DNA of 64,000 bases from CAYTGM01 sp964437365 (GCA_964437365.1 CAYTGM010000016.1:1-64000); one strand, 5' to 3'. Shown: positions 18,061 through 27,865, numbered from the stretch's first letter. Notes: generated by a model from the letters alone, not told the origin. A program made the numbers and translations.

Positions 18061-19205
18061 GGTTCAGTTTTGTCCGGTTTCGTATACCCTTTAATGATCC
18101 ATCCACCACCAATAACTCTCTCTTCAGAATCGTATATAACTGCAGCTTGTCCAGGTGAAACTGCCTGCTGCGGTTCTTTGAACTCTATATGAATGCGATT
18201 TTCTGAGTCGGGTGGATAAACAATGGCTGGGGCTGCTTTGTGTCGATGTCTGATCTGGACACTTGCTTCGATTGGTTTCGTCAGGTTTTCCACCGCCATC
18301 CAATTCATGTCCGTCGCGTGAAGGCCATCGAATAGCACTGCTTCTCGAGGTCCGACGATGATGTTATTATTTTCGACGTCTATTTCAACGATATAGTAAG
18401 GGTGAGCGCCTGATAGTCCAAGGCCTCGCCGCTGTCCCACTGTATAGAAGGGTATGCCCTCGTGCTCTCCCAGAACTTTACCCGTTGTGGAAATGAATTT
18501 CCCCTTTGGGTGAGAGACACCTTGGGAGGCGAACTGCTTTCTCAGAAAGGCTCGATAATCATTGGAAGGAATGAAGCAGATTTCCTGAGACTCTGGTTTG
18601 CTGGCCGTCGGTATGCCATTCTCGGATGCCAACTCTCGAACCTCTTTCTTCACAAGGTCCCCGAGAGGAAGCTCCAGCATATCTAGTTGATGCTGCTGGA
18701 GGCCGAATAAGTAATAAGTCTGATCTTTGTTCTTATCTGCCGCTTTTTGTAAGGTCCACCTGCCTGTCTCATCCACCCGTGTAACTTTAGCATAATGTCC
18801 CGTGGCTACTTTTGAGCAGCCCCAGATTTTTGCTTTTTCGAGGAGAAGGCCAAGTTTCACATGGCTGTTGCAGAGTACACAGGGATTGGGTGTTCTTCCA
18901 GTTCTATACGACTCGATGAATGGTCCGATGACGTCTCTTTTAAACTCTTCTTCAACGTCTAAAACGTAGAAGGGAAAATCTGACTGCTCGGCACATGCGC
19001 GTGCATCTTTGGCGTCGGTAGGGGAGCAACAAGTCTTAATTTGAGCTCCCATGGCAATTTCTTCCGGCGTTAGCTTGTGCGTACGCATGTTGACGCCTAT
19101 AAGTTCTCGATCCGAGTTCTTCAGAAGGTAGGCAGCCAATGATGAGTCTACTCCGCCGCTCATGGCCACGAGGACTTTCTCTTTATGTTGTACTTCCTGG
19201 GTCAC
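18057..19205 (-). CDS. mnmA: tRNA-specific 2-thiouridylase MnmA
   Basis: Forms 2-thiouridine at wobble position 34 of Lys, Glu and Gln tRNAs with ATP and a sulfur relay. 382 residues from GTG 19205. PP-loop 'VAMSGGVDSSLAAYLL'; the two catalytic Cys are in 'NPCVLCNSHVKLG' and 'PESQEICFIP', corresponding to the E. coli pair. 'ATGHYAKV' and the C-terminal beta-barrel ('YTVGQRRGLGLSG') complete the family layout. Six bases separate it from the preceding lptA-like gene. Confidence 0.95.
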   Translation of the reverse strand: MTQEVQHKEKVLVAMSGGVDSSLAAYLLKNSDRELIGVNMRTHKLTPEEIAMGAQIKTCCSPTDAKDARACAEQSDFPFYVLDVEEEFKRDVIGPFIESYRTGRTPNPCVLCNSHVKLGLLLEKAKIWGCSKVATGHYAKVTRVDETGRWTLQKAADKNKDQTYYLFGLQQHQLDMLELPLGDLVKKEVRELASENGIPTASKPESQEICFIPSNDYRAFLRKQFASQGVSHPKGKFISTTGKVLGEHEGIPFYTVGQRRGLGLSGAHPYYIVEIDVENNNIIVGPREAVLFDGLHATDMNWMAVENLTKPIEASVQIRHRHKAAPAIVYPPDSENRIHIEFKEPQQAVSPGQAAVIYDSEERVIGGGWIIKGYTKPDKTEP

Positions 19206-19210
19206 GTTTT

Positions 19211-20332
19211 TCAGTTTCTTATTCGGTTGATGGCAGATTCATCTTCGAGTTGTATTTCGATGGGCTCTTCAGCAACCACGGGTTTCTTGGTGCTGACAGT
19301 TTCATAGTTCTCCCATTCCTGTACGGGAGATCCGCCTGTTGTTGTAATGTTTGAGGAACCGTCTTCATTCTTGGTGATAATGAGTTCTTCCATTCCTGAA
19401 AGAGTTGAAATGCCATCTGGCTTTTCCTGTCTAACAACAGGATCGATGGTCATTCTGATTTCTTCTGAGTCGAGATTGTAAAGCATGCGTCCACAGTCAA
19501 CTTCAACTCCCTTTTGCTTTACGAAGACATTATATAGTGCTTCTACGGTATCTTGAGTTGGATCAAAAACAAGCAGGTCGGAGCGCAAGTTCATCTCGGG
19601 GCTATTGAGGAGTGTTGATCCGACGCTTCTAAAGAGTCCCATCTCACCAGACTTCAGCGTGCTGACATATACAGCAGGCTCTTCACCGTTGAGTTCCTGA
19701 GTTGATATACGAACATCTCCGCCAAGACCAGAAAGTCCTCCATCAGATGTCTCCTGTGGGGTAACTGCACCTGCGCCTGAAGCAGGCATGTCAGGAGATG
19801 TGATCTCACAGATAATCTCATCGCCTCCATTCATACGTATATCTGTGCTGCCATCATCCAGAGTCTTAATTTGAAACTCTTCCATTCCTTCAAATTTAGA
19901 GACACTACCTTCAGCAATCTGTGTTACTTTTGGCGCGCCTGTGAGCGTGATTGTATCGGTTTCTATGTCATAATTAAGTTCTCTTGCGGTCGCTTGAACT
20001 TCAGTCTGATCAATCTTGACGTTGCCTTTCGCTACCAGCGAGTTAAGGGACGCCATATAGATTAAATCGTCTGCCTCGAGGTTCAACTTTGGGCTCCTCA
20101 GAATGACTCGCCCCTTTCCAACAAATCGATCAATGGAACCATCAGGATTTGTACTTGTTCGAAGGTAATGTTCACCTCCCTTGGCAGGGGGATCTGCTTT
20201 GAGTGTGACCTTTTCGCCTGGACCAGCAAGTGCACTAAAGATCGACTCTGCTGATGCAGTTGATACTGCAGCTGTAAGGATCATCGTTGCGATGGCCTGA
20301 TTCAGTTTTGTATAGATCTTTATATTCTTCAT
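19211..20332 (-). CDS. LptA/OstA-like periplasmic protein with two OstA repeats
   Basis: 373 residues with a Sec signal ('AIATMILTAAVSTASA'), ATG 20332 preceded by AGAGGA. Two beta-jellyroll OstA_N-type repeats: about 60-160 ('VGKGRVILRSPKLNLEADDL', then 'VAKGNVKIDQ') and about 230-330 ('LNSPEMNLRSDLLVFD'). Such proteins form the periplasmic bridge carrying LPS to the outer membrane. It is twice the length of classical LptA, with the repeats separated by an acidic linker. Its neighbours (LptC-like and acyltransferase) support the role; an inner ABC (LptBFG) is not in the window. Confidence 0.75.
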   Translation of the reverse strand: MKNIKIYTKLNQAIATMILTAAVSTASAESIFSALAGPGEKVTLKADPPAKGGEHYLRTSTNPDGSIDRFVGKGRVILRSPKLNLEADDLIYMASLNSLVAKGNVKIDQTEVQATARELNYDIETDTITLTGAPKVTQIAEGSVSKFEGMEEFQIKTLDDGSTDIRMNGGDEIICEITSPDMPASGAGAVTPQETSDGGLSGLGGDVRISTQELNGEEPAVYVSTLKSGEMGLFRSVGSTLLNSPEMNLRSDLLVFDPTQDTVEALYNVFVKQKGVEVDCGRMLYNLDSEEIRMTIDPVVRQEKPDGISTLSGMEELIITKNEDGSSNITTTGGSPVQEWENYETVSTKKPVVAEEPIEIQLEDESAINRIRN

Positions 20333-20357
20333 GTTTTCCTCTTCTTGTACTGAAGGC

Positions 20358-21017
20358 TCAGTTTGTGGGAATTTCGTAAGTCATAACAATCGACGTATCC
20401 TGAGTGCCGTAATAGACCCAGTCGCGAAAGTTCTTCTTTGAAACAGCTGCGGCAGCTTTTACTTCCAGCCTTGAGCCATCTTCCGTTTTGCCATCCTGAC
20501 GCAGTTCATCGGGCAGAATGTATCGTTCCATTTTGTCAGACCAGATCAGTCGTGTAGAATAAAGTGTCATGGAGTTATTAACTTCTGCTATAGGGCCATC
20601 GCTGGTTGATTCCATGTAGAGGTCGCCAGACGCGGCGAGTTCATTGAATTGATCAGAGAGTCTGGTAATTTCAGAAAGAGTGAATTCAAGTTCTTCGTCA
20701 TCGGTATCTGTTGAAGCAGGAGTCTGCTCCACCGTAGTTGCATCATTACCTTTGACAACAATGATCCCCGTTTCTGCTTTTGCTGAAGCTTCTCTGTTAT
20801 CCTCAAGATTCATTTTCAGTGAGAGACCTTCTGCATGTACTCGTTTCCCGTCAGAGGTGAGAGTTGCTTTCTCTGCGGACGAGGTCTGTACATTCAGGTT
20901 CTTCGTATAGACAGAAAGCTCGATGCCTTCCAGCTTTATCTGGCCACTAAGCGGTGATGCCAGGGTCGTTATTAGGATAGGTGTGAGATATCCAAGGATT
21001 GTTTTCGTTTTTTCCAT
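20358..21017 (-). CDS. Probable LptC-like LPS export protein
   Basis: 219 residues with an N-terminal signal or anchor ('ILGYLTPILITTLASPLSG') and a beta-rich remainder with alternating charged/hydrophobic residues ('LYSTRLIWSDKMERYILPDE'), a pattern seen in LptC/LptA families. Assignment rests mainly on position between the LptA-like gene and a lipid A acyltransferase. The start codon at 21017 lies 46 bases inside the upstream acyltransferase gene, so translation is coupled. Alternative: a generic LPS-assembly auxiliary. Confidence 0.5.
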   Translation of the reverse strand: MEKTKTILGYLTPILITTLASPLSGQIKLEGIELSVYTKNLNVQTSSAEKATLTSDGKRVHAEGLSLKMNLEDNREASAKAETGIIVVKGNDATTVEQTPASTDTDDEELEFTLSEITRLSDQFNELAASGDLYMESTSDGPIAEVNNSMTLYSTRLIWSDKMERYILPDELRQDGKTEDGSRLEVKAAAAVSKKNFRDWVYYGTQDTSIVMTYEIPTN

Positions 21018-21928
21018 CTCTTATGCATCCACAGAAATTGTTCTGGATATTTCCTGATATAAGACTCAATGCGTTTCGTGTACGTTAGTGTAATTTCAAC
21101 TTCGTTCTTGAATTGTTCTTCTTTATCTCTCGATTTTGGGGGTGGGACGATCGGATCATCACAATAGAAATAGAATTTCCCTTTTTCGCCCCTTACGCAG
21201 GTCATGGTCGTCATCATTGCCCCACTCTGCAAGGCCAACCTCGCTGGTGCCAGTAGGGTATGAGCCGGTTGCCCGAGGAAAGGCGCTGCAATTCCGCTTC
21301 CCTCAAGGTTATGGTCGACAAACATGACAAGAATTCCGCCACCATAGATATGGCGTAATGCAGGACGAATGCCATCCCTTCTGATCAGCATTTTCCACCC
21401 TGTTTGTTCGCGGAGCTCGATCATTTTCTCCGTTAACCCTTCTATTTTTGACAGGGCTGTGATGCTCATCATCGGTCTTTCAGGAAACTCATCGCGGAGC
21501 CAGCATCCAGAAAGTTCGGGGGACCCCAGATGCGAGGCAAAGATCACCAGCCCCTTATCGGATTCGGAGAGATGCTTTTTTACTTTTGCCCAATTTTCGG
21601 GGTCCTTGACGATAAGTCGATCATGGTCCTTCTCTCTCTCCCATGCCTGAATCCACATACTCTCCATCCCGTAGTTGACCATGCACTCGTATGATTTGCG
21701 AGCGAGCCTCCTCCGGAATTTATCATCGTAATCAGGCTCGGGATAGGCAATTTCCAAGTGCTTGAAAACACGAGATTGCCTTAATCCAGGGATATAATAA
21801 GCGAGTTTGCCGAGGTAGGTTCCAAGTGTTTGAACCACTTCCAAGGGTAAAGATGACACAATCTTCATCGCCAGAAGAAGTGAATTAACTACGAAGCGGT
21901 CGCGGATTATTTTTAAGGTTGAATTCAT
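20972..21928 (-). CDS. LpxL/HtrB-family lipid A (lysophospholipid) acyltransferase
   Basis: 318 residues, inner-membrane acyltransferase that adds a secondary acyl chain to lipid A or a related lipid. One N-terminal membrane helix. The HX4E catalytic motif is 'SHLGSPEL'; later family blocks are 'VMFVDHNLEGSGIAAPFLG' and 'PARLALQSGA'. First of a coupled trio with the LptC-like and LptA-like genes, and 26 bases after apt on the same strand. Confidence 0.85.
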   Translation of the reverse strand: MNSTLKIIRDRFVVNSLLLAMKIVSSLPLEVVQTLGTYLGKLAYYIPGLRQSRVFKHLEIAYPEPDYDDKFRRRLARKSYECMVNYGMESMWIQAWEREKDHDRLIVKDPENWAKVKKHLSESDKGLVIFASHLGSPELSGCWLRDEFPERPMMSITALSKIEGLTEKMIELREQTGWKMLIRRDGIRPALRHIYGGGILVMFVDHNLEGSGIAAPFLGQPAHTLLAPARLALQSGAMMTTMTCVRGEKGKFYFYCDDPIVPPPKSRDKEEQFKNEVEITLTYTKRIESYIRKYPEQFLWMHKRWKKRKQSLDISHLS

Positions 21929-21954
21929 GATTGAGAGTAGTCGTTCGAAATCTC

Positions 21955-22470
21955 CTACTCAATGATTGCCTCAGCATGAATTGGAATTCCTTCCAGGCGG
22001 TCTCTCCCTCTCAGGAAACCAAGCTCTATCAGAATCCATATTTCATGGATATTCGCTCCGAGCTGTGAGACCAGGTCCACGGATGCTTCAAGGGTCCCAC
22101 CGGTAGCCAGCAAGTCATCGATGATGATGATCCTGTCCTCACTGTTTAAAGCATCAGAATGGATTTCAATGACGGCTTCACCATATTCGAGAGCGTACGA
22201 TTTCTGAATGGTATCTGCGGGGAGTTTGCCCACTTTTCTGACAGGAACAAATCCTAGTCCCAGTCTGTCAGCCAGCGCTGCTCCAAAAATAAATCCTCGT
22301 GATTCGATACCAACAACTTTCGTTAGATTGGAATCTGCATATCGCTTTTCTAACGAGTCCAAAACGAATTTAAACGCTTCGGCATCAGAGAGCAATGTGG
22401 TGATATCTTTAAACTGGATCCCCGGTTTGGGGAAATCAGGGACGTTTCTGACTTTCTCAAGAATATTCAT
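21955..22470 (-). CDS. apt: Adenine phosphoribosyltransferase
   Basis: Salvages adenine plus PRPP to AMP. ATG 22470 gives 171 residues, normal family length; the frame extends to a TTG at 22497 without a ribosome site. PRPP loop: 'DRIIIIDDLLATGGTLEA'. Substrate region: 'VGIESRGFIFGAALADRLG' and 'PVRKVGKLP'. N-terminal 'FPKPGIQFKDITTLL' is diagnostic of Apt. Divergent from the DUF503 gene. Confidence 0.95.
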   Translation of the reverse strand: MNILEKVRNVPDFPKPGIQFKDITTLLSDAEAFKFVLDSLEKRYADSNLTKVVGIESRGFIFGAALADRLGLGFVPVRKVGKLPADTIQKSYALEYGEAVIEIHSDALNSEDRIIIIDDLLATGGTLEASVDLVSQLGANIHEIWILIELGFLRGRDRLEGIPIHAEAIIE

Positions 22471-22606
22471 TTTAACAATTCTGATCCTTTTCAGCAATTA
22501 ACCTGCAAATTGTTGAGTGTCCTTGCCGTGGGTCTCAAGGAGTAATAAGCTTTCTGGAATTCAAAGAGACCTGGCAGATGTTCAAATTCCGAATCTGCTC
22601 CTTAAC

Positions 22607-22888
22607 ATGCATATACTTTTTCTCCAGTTCGATCTTCAGTTCCCCAATGCCCTTTCTTTGAAAGACAAGAGGCGAGTTCTGAAACCCATCCTGAACGCGA
22701 TACGTCGAGACTATAATGTTTCAGCAACTGAAGCTGATTATCACGATCAATGGCAGCGATCTGTTATTGCGATTGTCGCCGTATCTACAATGAAAAACGC
22801 GCTCGAAAAGATCGAGCGCGAATTAATGGAACTCTTAGATACTCAGGAAGAAGCCCTGATGCTGGGACACCAGAGCGAATGGTTGTAG
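22607..22888 (+). CDS. DUF503 / YlxP-like small protein
   Basis: 93 residues beginning 'MHILFLQFDLQFPNALSLKD', the DUF503 opening, with the family 'LKDKRRVLKPI' block. A small ferredoxin-like fold protein of unknown role; in Firmicutes its homologue sits with translation/ribosome-assembly genes (rbfA/infB), which is not the case here. The start is ATG 22607; earlier in-frame starts lack support. It converges with the DUF4340 gene, leaving four bases between the stops. Confidence 0.8.
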   Translation: MHILFLQFDLQFPNALSLKDKRRVLKPILNAIRRDYNVSATEADYHDQWQRSVIAIVAVSTMKNALEKIERELMELLDTQEEALMLGHQSEWL

Positions 22889-22892
22889 TTGG

Positions 22893-24179
22893 TTATTCCT
22901 GATCACCACCGGGTGAAGGTGCATTCGCCTGGTTCTGTAACATTTCCATCACTTCTGGTGGTATATTCTGCTGGTTAGGCGTCGGAAGCTCGACGGTCTC
23001 ATCTTGCTGCTCGCTGTTTTCAGCTTCAAGTTCCTTTAAGTAGAATTCGTTTCGTCGTGTGAAGCGATCCTGTACGTATGTAGGAAACACATATGCCCAC
23101 TTAGAGAGCTGTTTATTCAGTTTTTCTGATTCTTCTTTAATCTCTTCGGGATCAACCAAATCTGGTCCCGCTTCAAGTTCGGGAGCTTCTGTTGCATCTC
23201 CGGTCTCGGCTTGTTCCTCTGCCGCCTGCATTTCCTCGTACTCTGCTCGGCGTTTTGAATTGGTTTCTTCAATTTTTTCCTCAATAAATTCGCTGGAAAT
23301 GATGAAGTATTTCTTCGAGTCTTTGTCGTAGCCTTCTGCTCTGAGCTTGAGTCCATCGAAGGTTGCCGCAGTAAATGTTACTGTTGGTTCATCAGGAAGT
23401 TCAATCTCCTGGGCCAGTTCAACTGAATCAAAGCGAACCGAGGAAAGCATTCTGGAAAACTCGTTGGTCACGTATGTGTTCTTGAGCTCTCTGTCCTCGG
23501 GTTTAGACTTTAATTCAAACGCTGATATGGTCGGCTCACTTCGAGTCGCCAGAACCTCTTCACCGTCCCCATGTTCGATTGCTATAGACGCGATTCTTTC
23601 GGCGTCGATATTGACCACATCGGTTTGAAGATACGAGCGTTCTGTCAAGTTTGCGGACAAGTTACCTTTGGCGAGCCAGACCTGATTCTCATTACTCATG
23701 CGAACAAATTGATGAGGCTCGTCATAGGCTGAATAATCGGCTTTGCCGACAATCAGATCTGCGACAATGTTGTCATCCTGATAGATTGTTACTTGTTTTG
23801 ACTGAGACCCTTCCTGATCAGGGCTCTGTACTTGCAGCATCTGGTGGTAATCAGGGTTGGATGTTTTTTTCTCGCGGTACTCCATTTCCGCCACAGTTTT
23901 CACAATATCTCTTACAGAGTCAAATTTGACGGGGTAGTTGGCCTTACTCTCTAATCCCCAGGTATCCTCAAGCCGGACAAGAGTCATCGTCTCATTGCCA
24001 TCGGTAAGAACCACCTTGGTTACTTCGTTAACTGCACTTTGAAGCTCAGGAAAGAGAACACCTTTTTTCTCTTCGGCTTTAACCTGTTTTGAAGAAGAGT
24101 CATCCTTCGAGACAAGCATGGCGCCGAGAACAACCACGATTGCGACCACTGCTATGATTCCGATTGTCTTGTTATTCAT
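22893..24179 (-). CDS. DUF4340 envelope protein of the ABC/GldG cluster
   Basis: 428 residues with an N-terminal membrane anchor ('IGIIAVVAIVVVLGAML') and a long periplasmic part of DUF4340 type ('VVLTDGNETMTLVRLEDTWG', 'VWLAKGNL'). The C-terminal third is acidic and low-complexity (Glu/Gln/Pro-rich). DUF4340 proteins accompany GldG-like proteins and ABC-2 transporters in many phyla; the substrate is unknown. Last gene of the four-gene cluster. Confidence 0.85.
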   Translation of the reverse strand: MNNKTIGIIAVVAIVVVLGAMLVSKDDSSSKQVKAEEKKGVLFPELQSAVNEVTKVVLTDGNETMTLVRLEDTWGLESKANYPVKFDSVRDIVKTVAEMEYREKKTSNPDYHQMLQVQSPDQEGSQSKQVTIYQDDNIVADLIVGKADYSAYDEPHQFVRMSNENQVWLAKGNLSANLTERSYLQTDVVNIDAERIASIAIEHGDGEEVLATRSEPTISAFELKSKPEDRELKNTYVTNEFSRMLSSVRFDSVELAQEIELPDEPTVTFTAATFDGLKLRAEGYDKDSKKYFIISSEFIEEKIEETNSKRRAEYEEMQAAEEQAETGDATEAPELEAGPDLVDPEEIKEESEKLNKQLSKWAYVFPTYVQDRFTRRNEFYLKELEAENSEQQDETVELPTPNQQNIPPEVMEMLQNQANAPSPGGDQE

Positions 24180-24230
24180 GTCAGTAAGTACCCTTTAATG
24201 TTTATTCAAGAAAGTCTCGTTGTCTATATA

Positions 24231-26147
24231 TCAACGGCGCCGTCTGCGATTGACTTTAATTGCTCCCAGCGAAACGGCAAAAAGTCCAACCAGGATTGGG
24301 ATCAGGGCGATGTTAATGAACTTAAGCTTCTGGCCAAGTTTTTCGACGTCCTGGCGGAGCGAAAGCTCTTCTCTACGAAGCTCACGTCGAGTTTCAACTT
24401 CCTGAAGACGAAATTTCTCGATCTCTTCCTGAAGCTCATCGCTCGCAATCACCATCGAACCACCTTCTGGGCTTTCACGCTGCAACTCACTCAGTCTTTG
24501 CTGAGTCTCCTCCAGCTCTTGCTGAAGTTCAGCGATTTTATCCGCTGATCGTTGCTCTGCTGCTTTCTGCATTTCCTCAACACGAGTGAAGGGACGTGTT
24601 GATTTCCCTCTACTGCGCAGGCTGATTAAGTCACTGCTGCCACTCATGTGATCAACAAGGTTAATGATCATATTCCCATTGTCTGCCATGACCTGTGGAA
24701 TACGCATATTCATGAATCGCTGAATCTGTACCCATGTTCGATCTGTCAGAAGATCCGTGTCCGAGAAAACTGCGACGTTGATGTTATCTGATTCGAGTAT
24801 ATAATCGGCATCAGAAGCGTCGGTACTGTCCTCTTCAGACTCTTCGTCAGCTCCTTCCCATTGATCCTTGGAAAAAGCACTCTTGGCTTTTCCAGAAACA
24901 AGAACTCCGAGCAGTTCACTTTCGTCCTGTGATTCAAAGTCCCTCAGGATCTTCTCCGGATCGGGAAACATCTGGGCCGTTGAAACGTCGATCAATTGAG
25001 TTTCTGGAGAAGATTTAAGGAGAGGAGTTACGTCAGTTGTCTTATCATCGAGTATCTCAAGAGCTCCTGCATATACCATACTGATTCGGTCGAGCTGAGA
25101 TAAAAACTGTTCTTCCTTGTTGATAGCATCTTCTTCAAGACCAAGAAAGAGAACATAGTCAACAAGCTTGGGTGCATTTCGCGATCCTGCCTGAACAGTC
25201 TGGGCATACTCTTTATCTCCAAGCAACTTGCGATCTACGAGATTGATGCCCCATGCTTTAAACAGCTCTGGCAAATCAGAATTCTTTGGTGCCTGCATGG
25301 CCGCCATGGGATTCTGAGGGTTTTCAGGAACCTCTTCTGACTCAGCAAGTGGATCAACAAAGACGAGTGTCTTTCCACCTTTCAAGACGTACTGATCAAT
25401 TGCTTTGGTTAAATCTTCCGTATAGTTCTTCGGATGTACAAGCATCAGAACATCAGTGTCATCAGGTACCTCAGAAGTATCTGCATTTGCGAGTACTTCG
25501 ACGTCATACATTTCATTGAGCTGGCTATAGATAACCCACGGCTCTGCGGTCTGCTGACCAGTCATGGCTGCCATAGGGTTTCTGTCACCCTGCATCGGAA
25601 GATCTGTAATGATCGTAAGGTTCCTTTTTTCCGGGTTAGCCAGATCATAGATTAACTTGGCAATATCATACTCAAGAAATTCTTCCCGGTCTGGACTGAA
25701 GAAAGGGATCGTTTCCCTTCCATCAATCGTATTGATCCCTTGCAGCCCCATGAATATCCGCTCTTGTTGAGAAATGGGGACTCCCTGGAGACCAGCGCGC
25801 ACTGCATTTTCTTCCGCCTCAGAAAAAGGCTCAGGGTCAATCATCTCTAATTCGATGTTCCCCTCAGATGCTCTCTCGAATTCCTCAAGGAACTCTCCAA
25901 CGCGTTTCCCGTAGTCTGCGATCAATGGATTTGCCGAGGCGAGCTTTCTAGAATAGAAATACTTGAGGGTCACTGGCTCGTCGAGGTTCTTGACGATATT
26001 CTTTGATCCTTCAGAGAGAGTATATATTTTCCCTTCCGTTAGATCAATCTGAGTACCCTTCAGACCTGCCTGGGATATAATATTCAGGCCGACCAAAATA
26101 ACGGCCAAGATAATAAGTCCTGTGATTCCTGAAATCTTAGCGTTCAT
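24231..26147 (-). CDS. GldG-family ABC auxiliary protein
   Basis: 638 residues, AGGGAG seven bases before ATG 26147. N-terminal membrane helix, a large extracytoplasmic domain of ABC_transp_aux type ('LTEGKIYTLSEGSKNIVKNL', 'VTLKYFYSRKL'), a coiled coil near 520-600 rich in Glu/Gln/Leu, and a C-terminal membrane helix ending in 'INRRRRR'-like basic residues ('KVNRRRRR'). Related to GldG of gliding/secretion systems, but here with no other gliding genes, so a general envelope exporter is more likely. Confidence 0.9.
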   Translation of the reverse strand: MNAKISGITGLIILAVILVGLNIISQAGLKGTQIDLTEGKIYTLSEGSKNIVKNLDEPVTLKYFYSRKLASANPLIADYGKRVGEFLEEFERASEGNIELEMIDPEPFSEAEENAVRAGLQGVPISQQERIFMGLQGINTIDGRETIPFFSPDREEFLEYDIAKLIYDLANPEKRNLTIITDLPMQGDRNPMAAMTGQQTAEPWVIYSQLNEMYDVEVLANADTSEVPDDTDVLMLVHPKNYTEDLTKAIDQYVLKGGKTLVFVDPLAESEEVPENPQNPMAAMQAPKNSDLPELFKAWGINLVDRKLLGDKEYAQTVQAGSRNAPKLVDYVLFLGLEEDAINKEEQFLSQLDRISMVYAGALEILDDKTTDVTPLLKSSPETQLIDVSTAQMFPDPEKILRDFESQDESELLGVLVSGKAKSAFSKDQWEGADEESEEDSTDASDADYILESDNINVAVFSDTDLLTDRTWVQIQRFMNMRIPQVMADNGNMIINLVDHMSGSSDLISLRSRGKSTRPFTRVEEMQKAAEQRSADKIAELQQELEETQQRLSELQRESPEGGSMVIASDELQEEIEKFRLQEVETRRELRREELSLRQDVEKLGQKLKFINIALIPILVGLFAVSLGAIKVNRRRRR

Positions 26148-26159
26148 TGAAATTCTCCC

Positions 26160-26894
26160 TTAATCGGCTTTCTTCATGTCTACCACGATCGCGTTAGCAA
26201 CCAGAAAGCAGACAATTAAAGAAAAGAAATAGACAACATTGCGAATGTCGATGATGCCCTTGCTGATATTCTGAAAATTCGTCAGGAAACTCATCTGACT
26301 GATTGCACCTATGACAGAATCAGGCGCCCAGGACTGAAAGAAATTGATGACAACTTCAAAACCTGCCAGAATAAACAGAAGTGAGATAACCACACTGATG
26401 ACAAAGGCTATCACCTGGTTTTTTGTGATCGCTGAAACAAATGACCCGATGGCCAGAAAGCCACCTGCCATTAAGAGGCTTCCTATATATCCGGCAAGAA
26501 TAACACCGTTATCAGGCTGGCCAAGATAATTGACAGTAATCCATAGAGGGAAAGTGAGCCCTAGTGCTATCCCCGTAAAAGCCCATGCCGCAAGATACTT
26601 CCCAATGACGGCCTGTGGCATTGTTACAGGTAGTGTCAAAAGCAACTCGATTGTACCGGATTTTCTCTCTTCGGACCAGAGCCGCATTGATATGGCTGGT
26701 ATAAGAAAGAGGTAGAGCCAGGGAAGAAATGTGAAGAAGGGGACCAGATCTGCCTGGCGCCTCTCGTATAGACCACCGATGTAGAACGTGAAGATCCCTG
26801 CTAAAAAAAGAAAAATGACGATAAAGACATAAGCAACCGGAGTAATAAAGTAACCGGCCAGCTCGCGTTTGAAAATAATCCAGGCGTTCTTCAT
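26160..26894 (-). CDS. ABC-2 type permease (GldF-like)
   Basis: 244 residues, six membrane helices, beginning 'MKNAWIIFKRELAGYFITPV', the classic start of GldF/ABC-2 permeases. Contains 'SMRLWSEERKSGTIELLLT', the conserved cytoplasmic ExE/KSGT loop that contacts the ATPase. Two bases separate it from the ATPase and 12 from the GldG-like gene. Confidence 0.9.
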   Translation of the reverse strand: MKNAWIIFKRELAGYFITPVAYVFIVIFLFLAGIFTFYIGGLYERRQADLVPFFTFLPWLYLFLIPAISMRLWSEERKSGTIELLLTLPVTMPQAVIGKYLAAWAFTGIALGLTFPLWITVNYLGQPDNGVILAGYIGSLLMAGGFLAIGSFVSAITKNQVIAFVISVVISLLFILAGFEVVINFFQSWAPDSVIGAISQMSFLTNFQNISKGIIDIRNVVYFFSLIVCFLVANAIVVDMKKAD

Positions 26895-26896
26895 GA

Positions 26897-27865
26897 TTAA
26901 TTCTCCCTTCCAGCTTTGATCGTTGTTTCTGCAGTGAGGTCACGGAATACTTCATCCAGTTTCCCGTGCTCTTCTCTCAGCATATCGATAGTCCAGTTTT
27001 CACGATGAGCAATCTCACTTGTTTTCTGGAGAATCGTTTTCCCCTCTTTGGGAAAAATCCGATATGCATGGCTTCCTTCAATCGCCTCGCACTCCTCGAC
27101 AGACTTGACCCACGTTTGTTCGGCAAGCTTTGCCTTCACCCCGTTTGCACCCTCTTTTCGGACGCGGAGAAAGACAGCATTATGATTAGATGATTTCGCT
27201 TGAAGCGTTGATGGCGATCCGTCTGCGATGACTTTCCCGGCCGCGATTATGATCGCGCGAGTACATACAGCTTCAACTTCTTCCAGGATGTGGGTTGAGA
27301 GGATAATCGCTTTTTCTCCCGACATCTCCTTGATCAGTTTCCTCACTTCAAATTTCTGGTTGGGATCAAGGCCGTCGGTGGGCTCGTCCATTACCAGTAC
27401 CGGAGGATCATGCAGGATTGCCTGCGCCAGGCCCACACGCCTCTTGAATCCTTTTGAGAGATTCTCTATCGGGACGTGCAGGTGAGACTCCAGAGAGGTT
27501 AGCTCCACGGACCGGTCCACCCGTTTTGCTAACTCCTTGCCTGAGTAACCACGGATTTGAGCTACGAATCTCAAGAAAGAATCGGGGGTCATATCTGGAT
27601 AGGCCGGAGCACCTTCTGGCAGATAGCCAATCGTCTTCTTAGCCTTTAACGGCGCCTTAAGAATATCATGGCCACAGACAACAGCCGAACCTGAGGTCGG
27701 TGGCAGAAAGCCACAGACCATCTTCATCGTTGTTGATTTGCCCGCTCCATTGGGTCCGAGAAAGCCGAGAACCTCTCCCTTAGAGACTTGAAAGGAAACG
27801 TTATCTACGGCGAGAAAGTTGCCGAAGCTTTTCCGGAGCTTCTCAATTCTGATCATTGAATCCAT
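26897..27865 (-). CDS. ABC transporter ATPase (GldA-like)
   Basis: 322 residues from ATG 27865, which has GGAG eleven bases upstream; the frame continues to 27934 without support. Walker A 'GFLGPNGAGKSTTMKM', signature 'LSKGFKRRVGLAQAI', Walker B 'VLVMDEPTDGLDP', His switch 'ILSTHILEE'. The C-terminal ~90 residues are the regulatory extension typical of ABC-2/GldA ATPases. First gene of the four-gene cluster. Confidence 0.92.
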   Translation of the reverse strand: MDSMIRIEKLRKSFGNFLAVDNVSFQVSKGEVLGFLGPNGAGKSTTMKMVCGFLPPTSGSAVVCGHDILKAPLKAKKTIGYLPEGAPAYPDMTPDSFLRFVAQIRGYSGKELAKRVDRSVELTSLESHLHVPIENLSKGFKRRVGLAQAILHDPPVLVMDEPTDGLDPNQKFEVRKLIKEMSGEKAIILSTHILEEVEAVCTRAIIIAAGKVIADGSPSTLQAKSSNHNAVFLRVRKEGANGVKAKLAEQTWVKSVEECEAIEGSHAYRIFPKEGKTILQKTSEIAHRENWTIDMLREEHGKLDEVFRDLTAETTIKAGREN

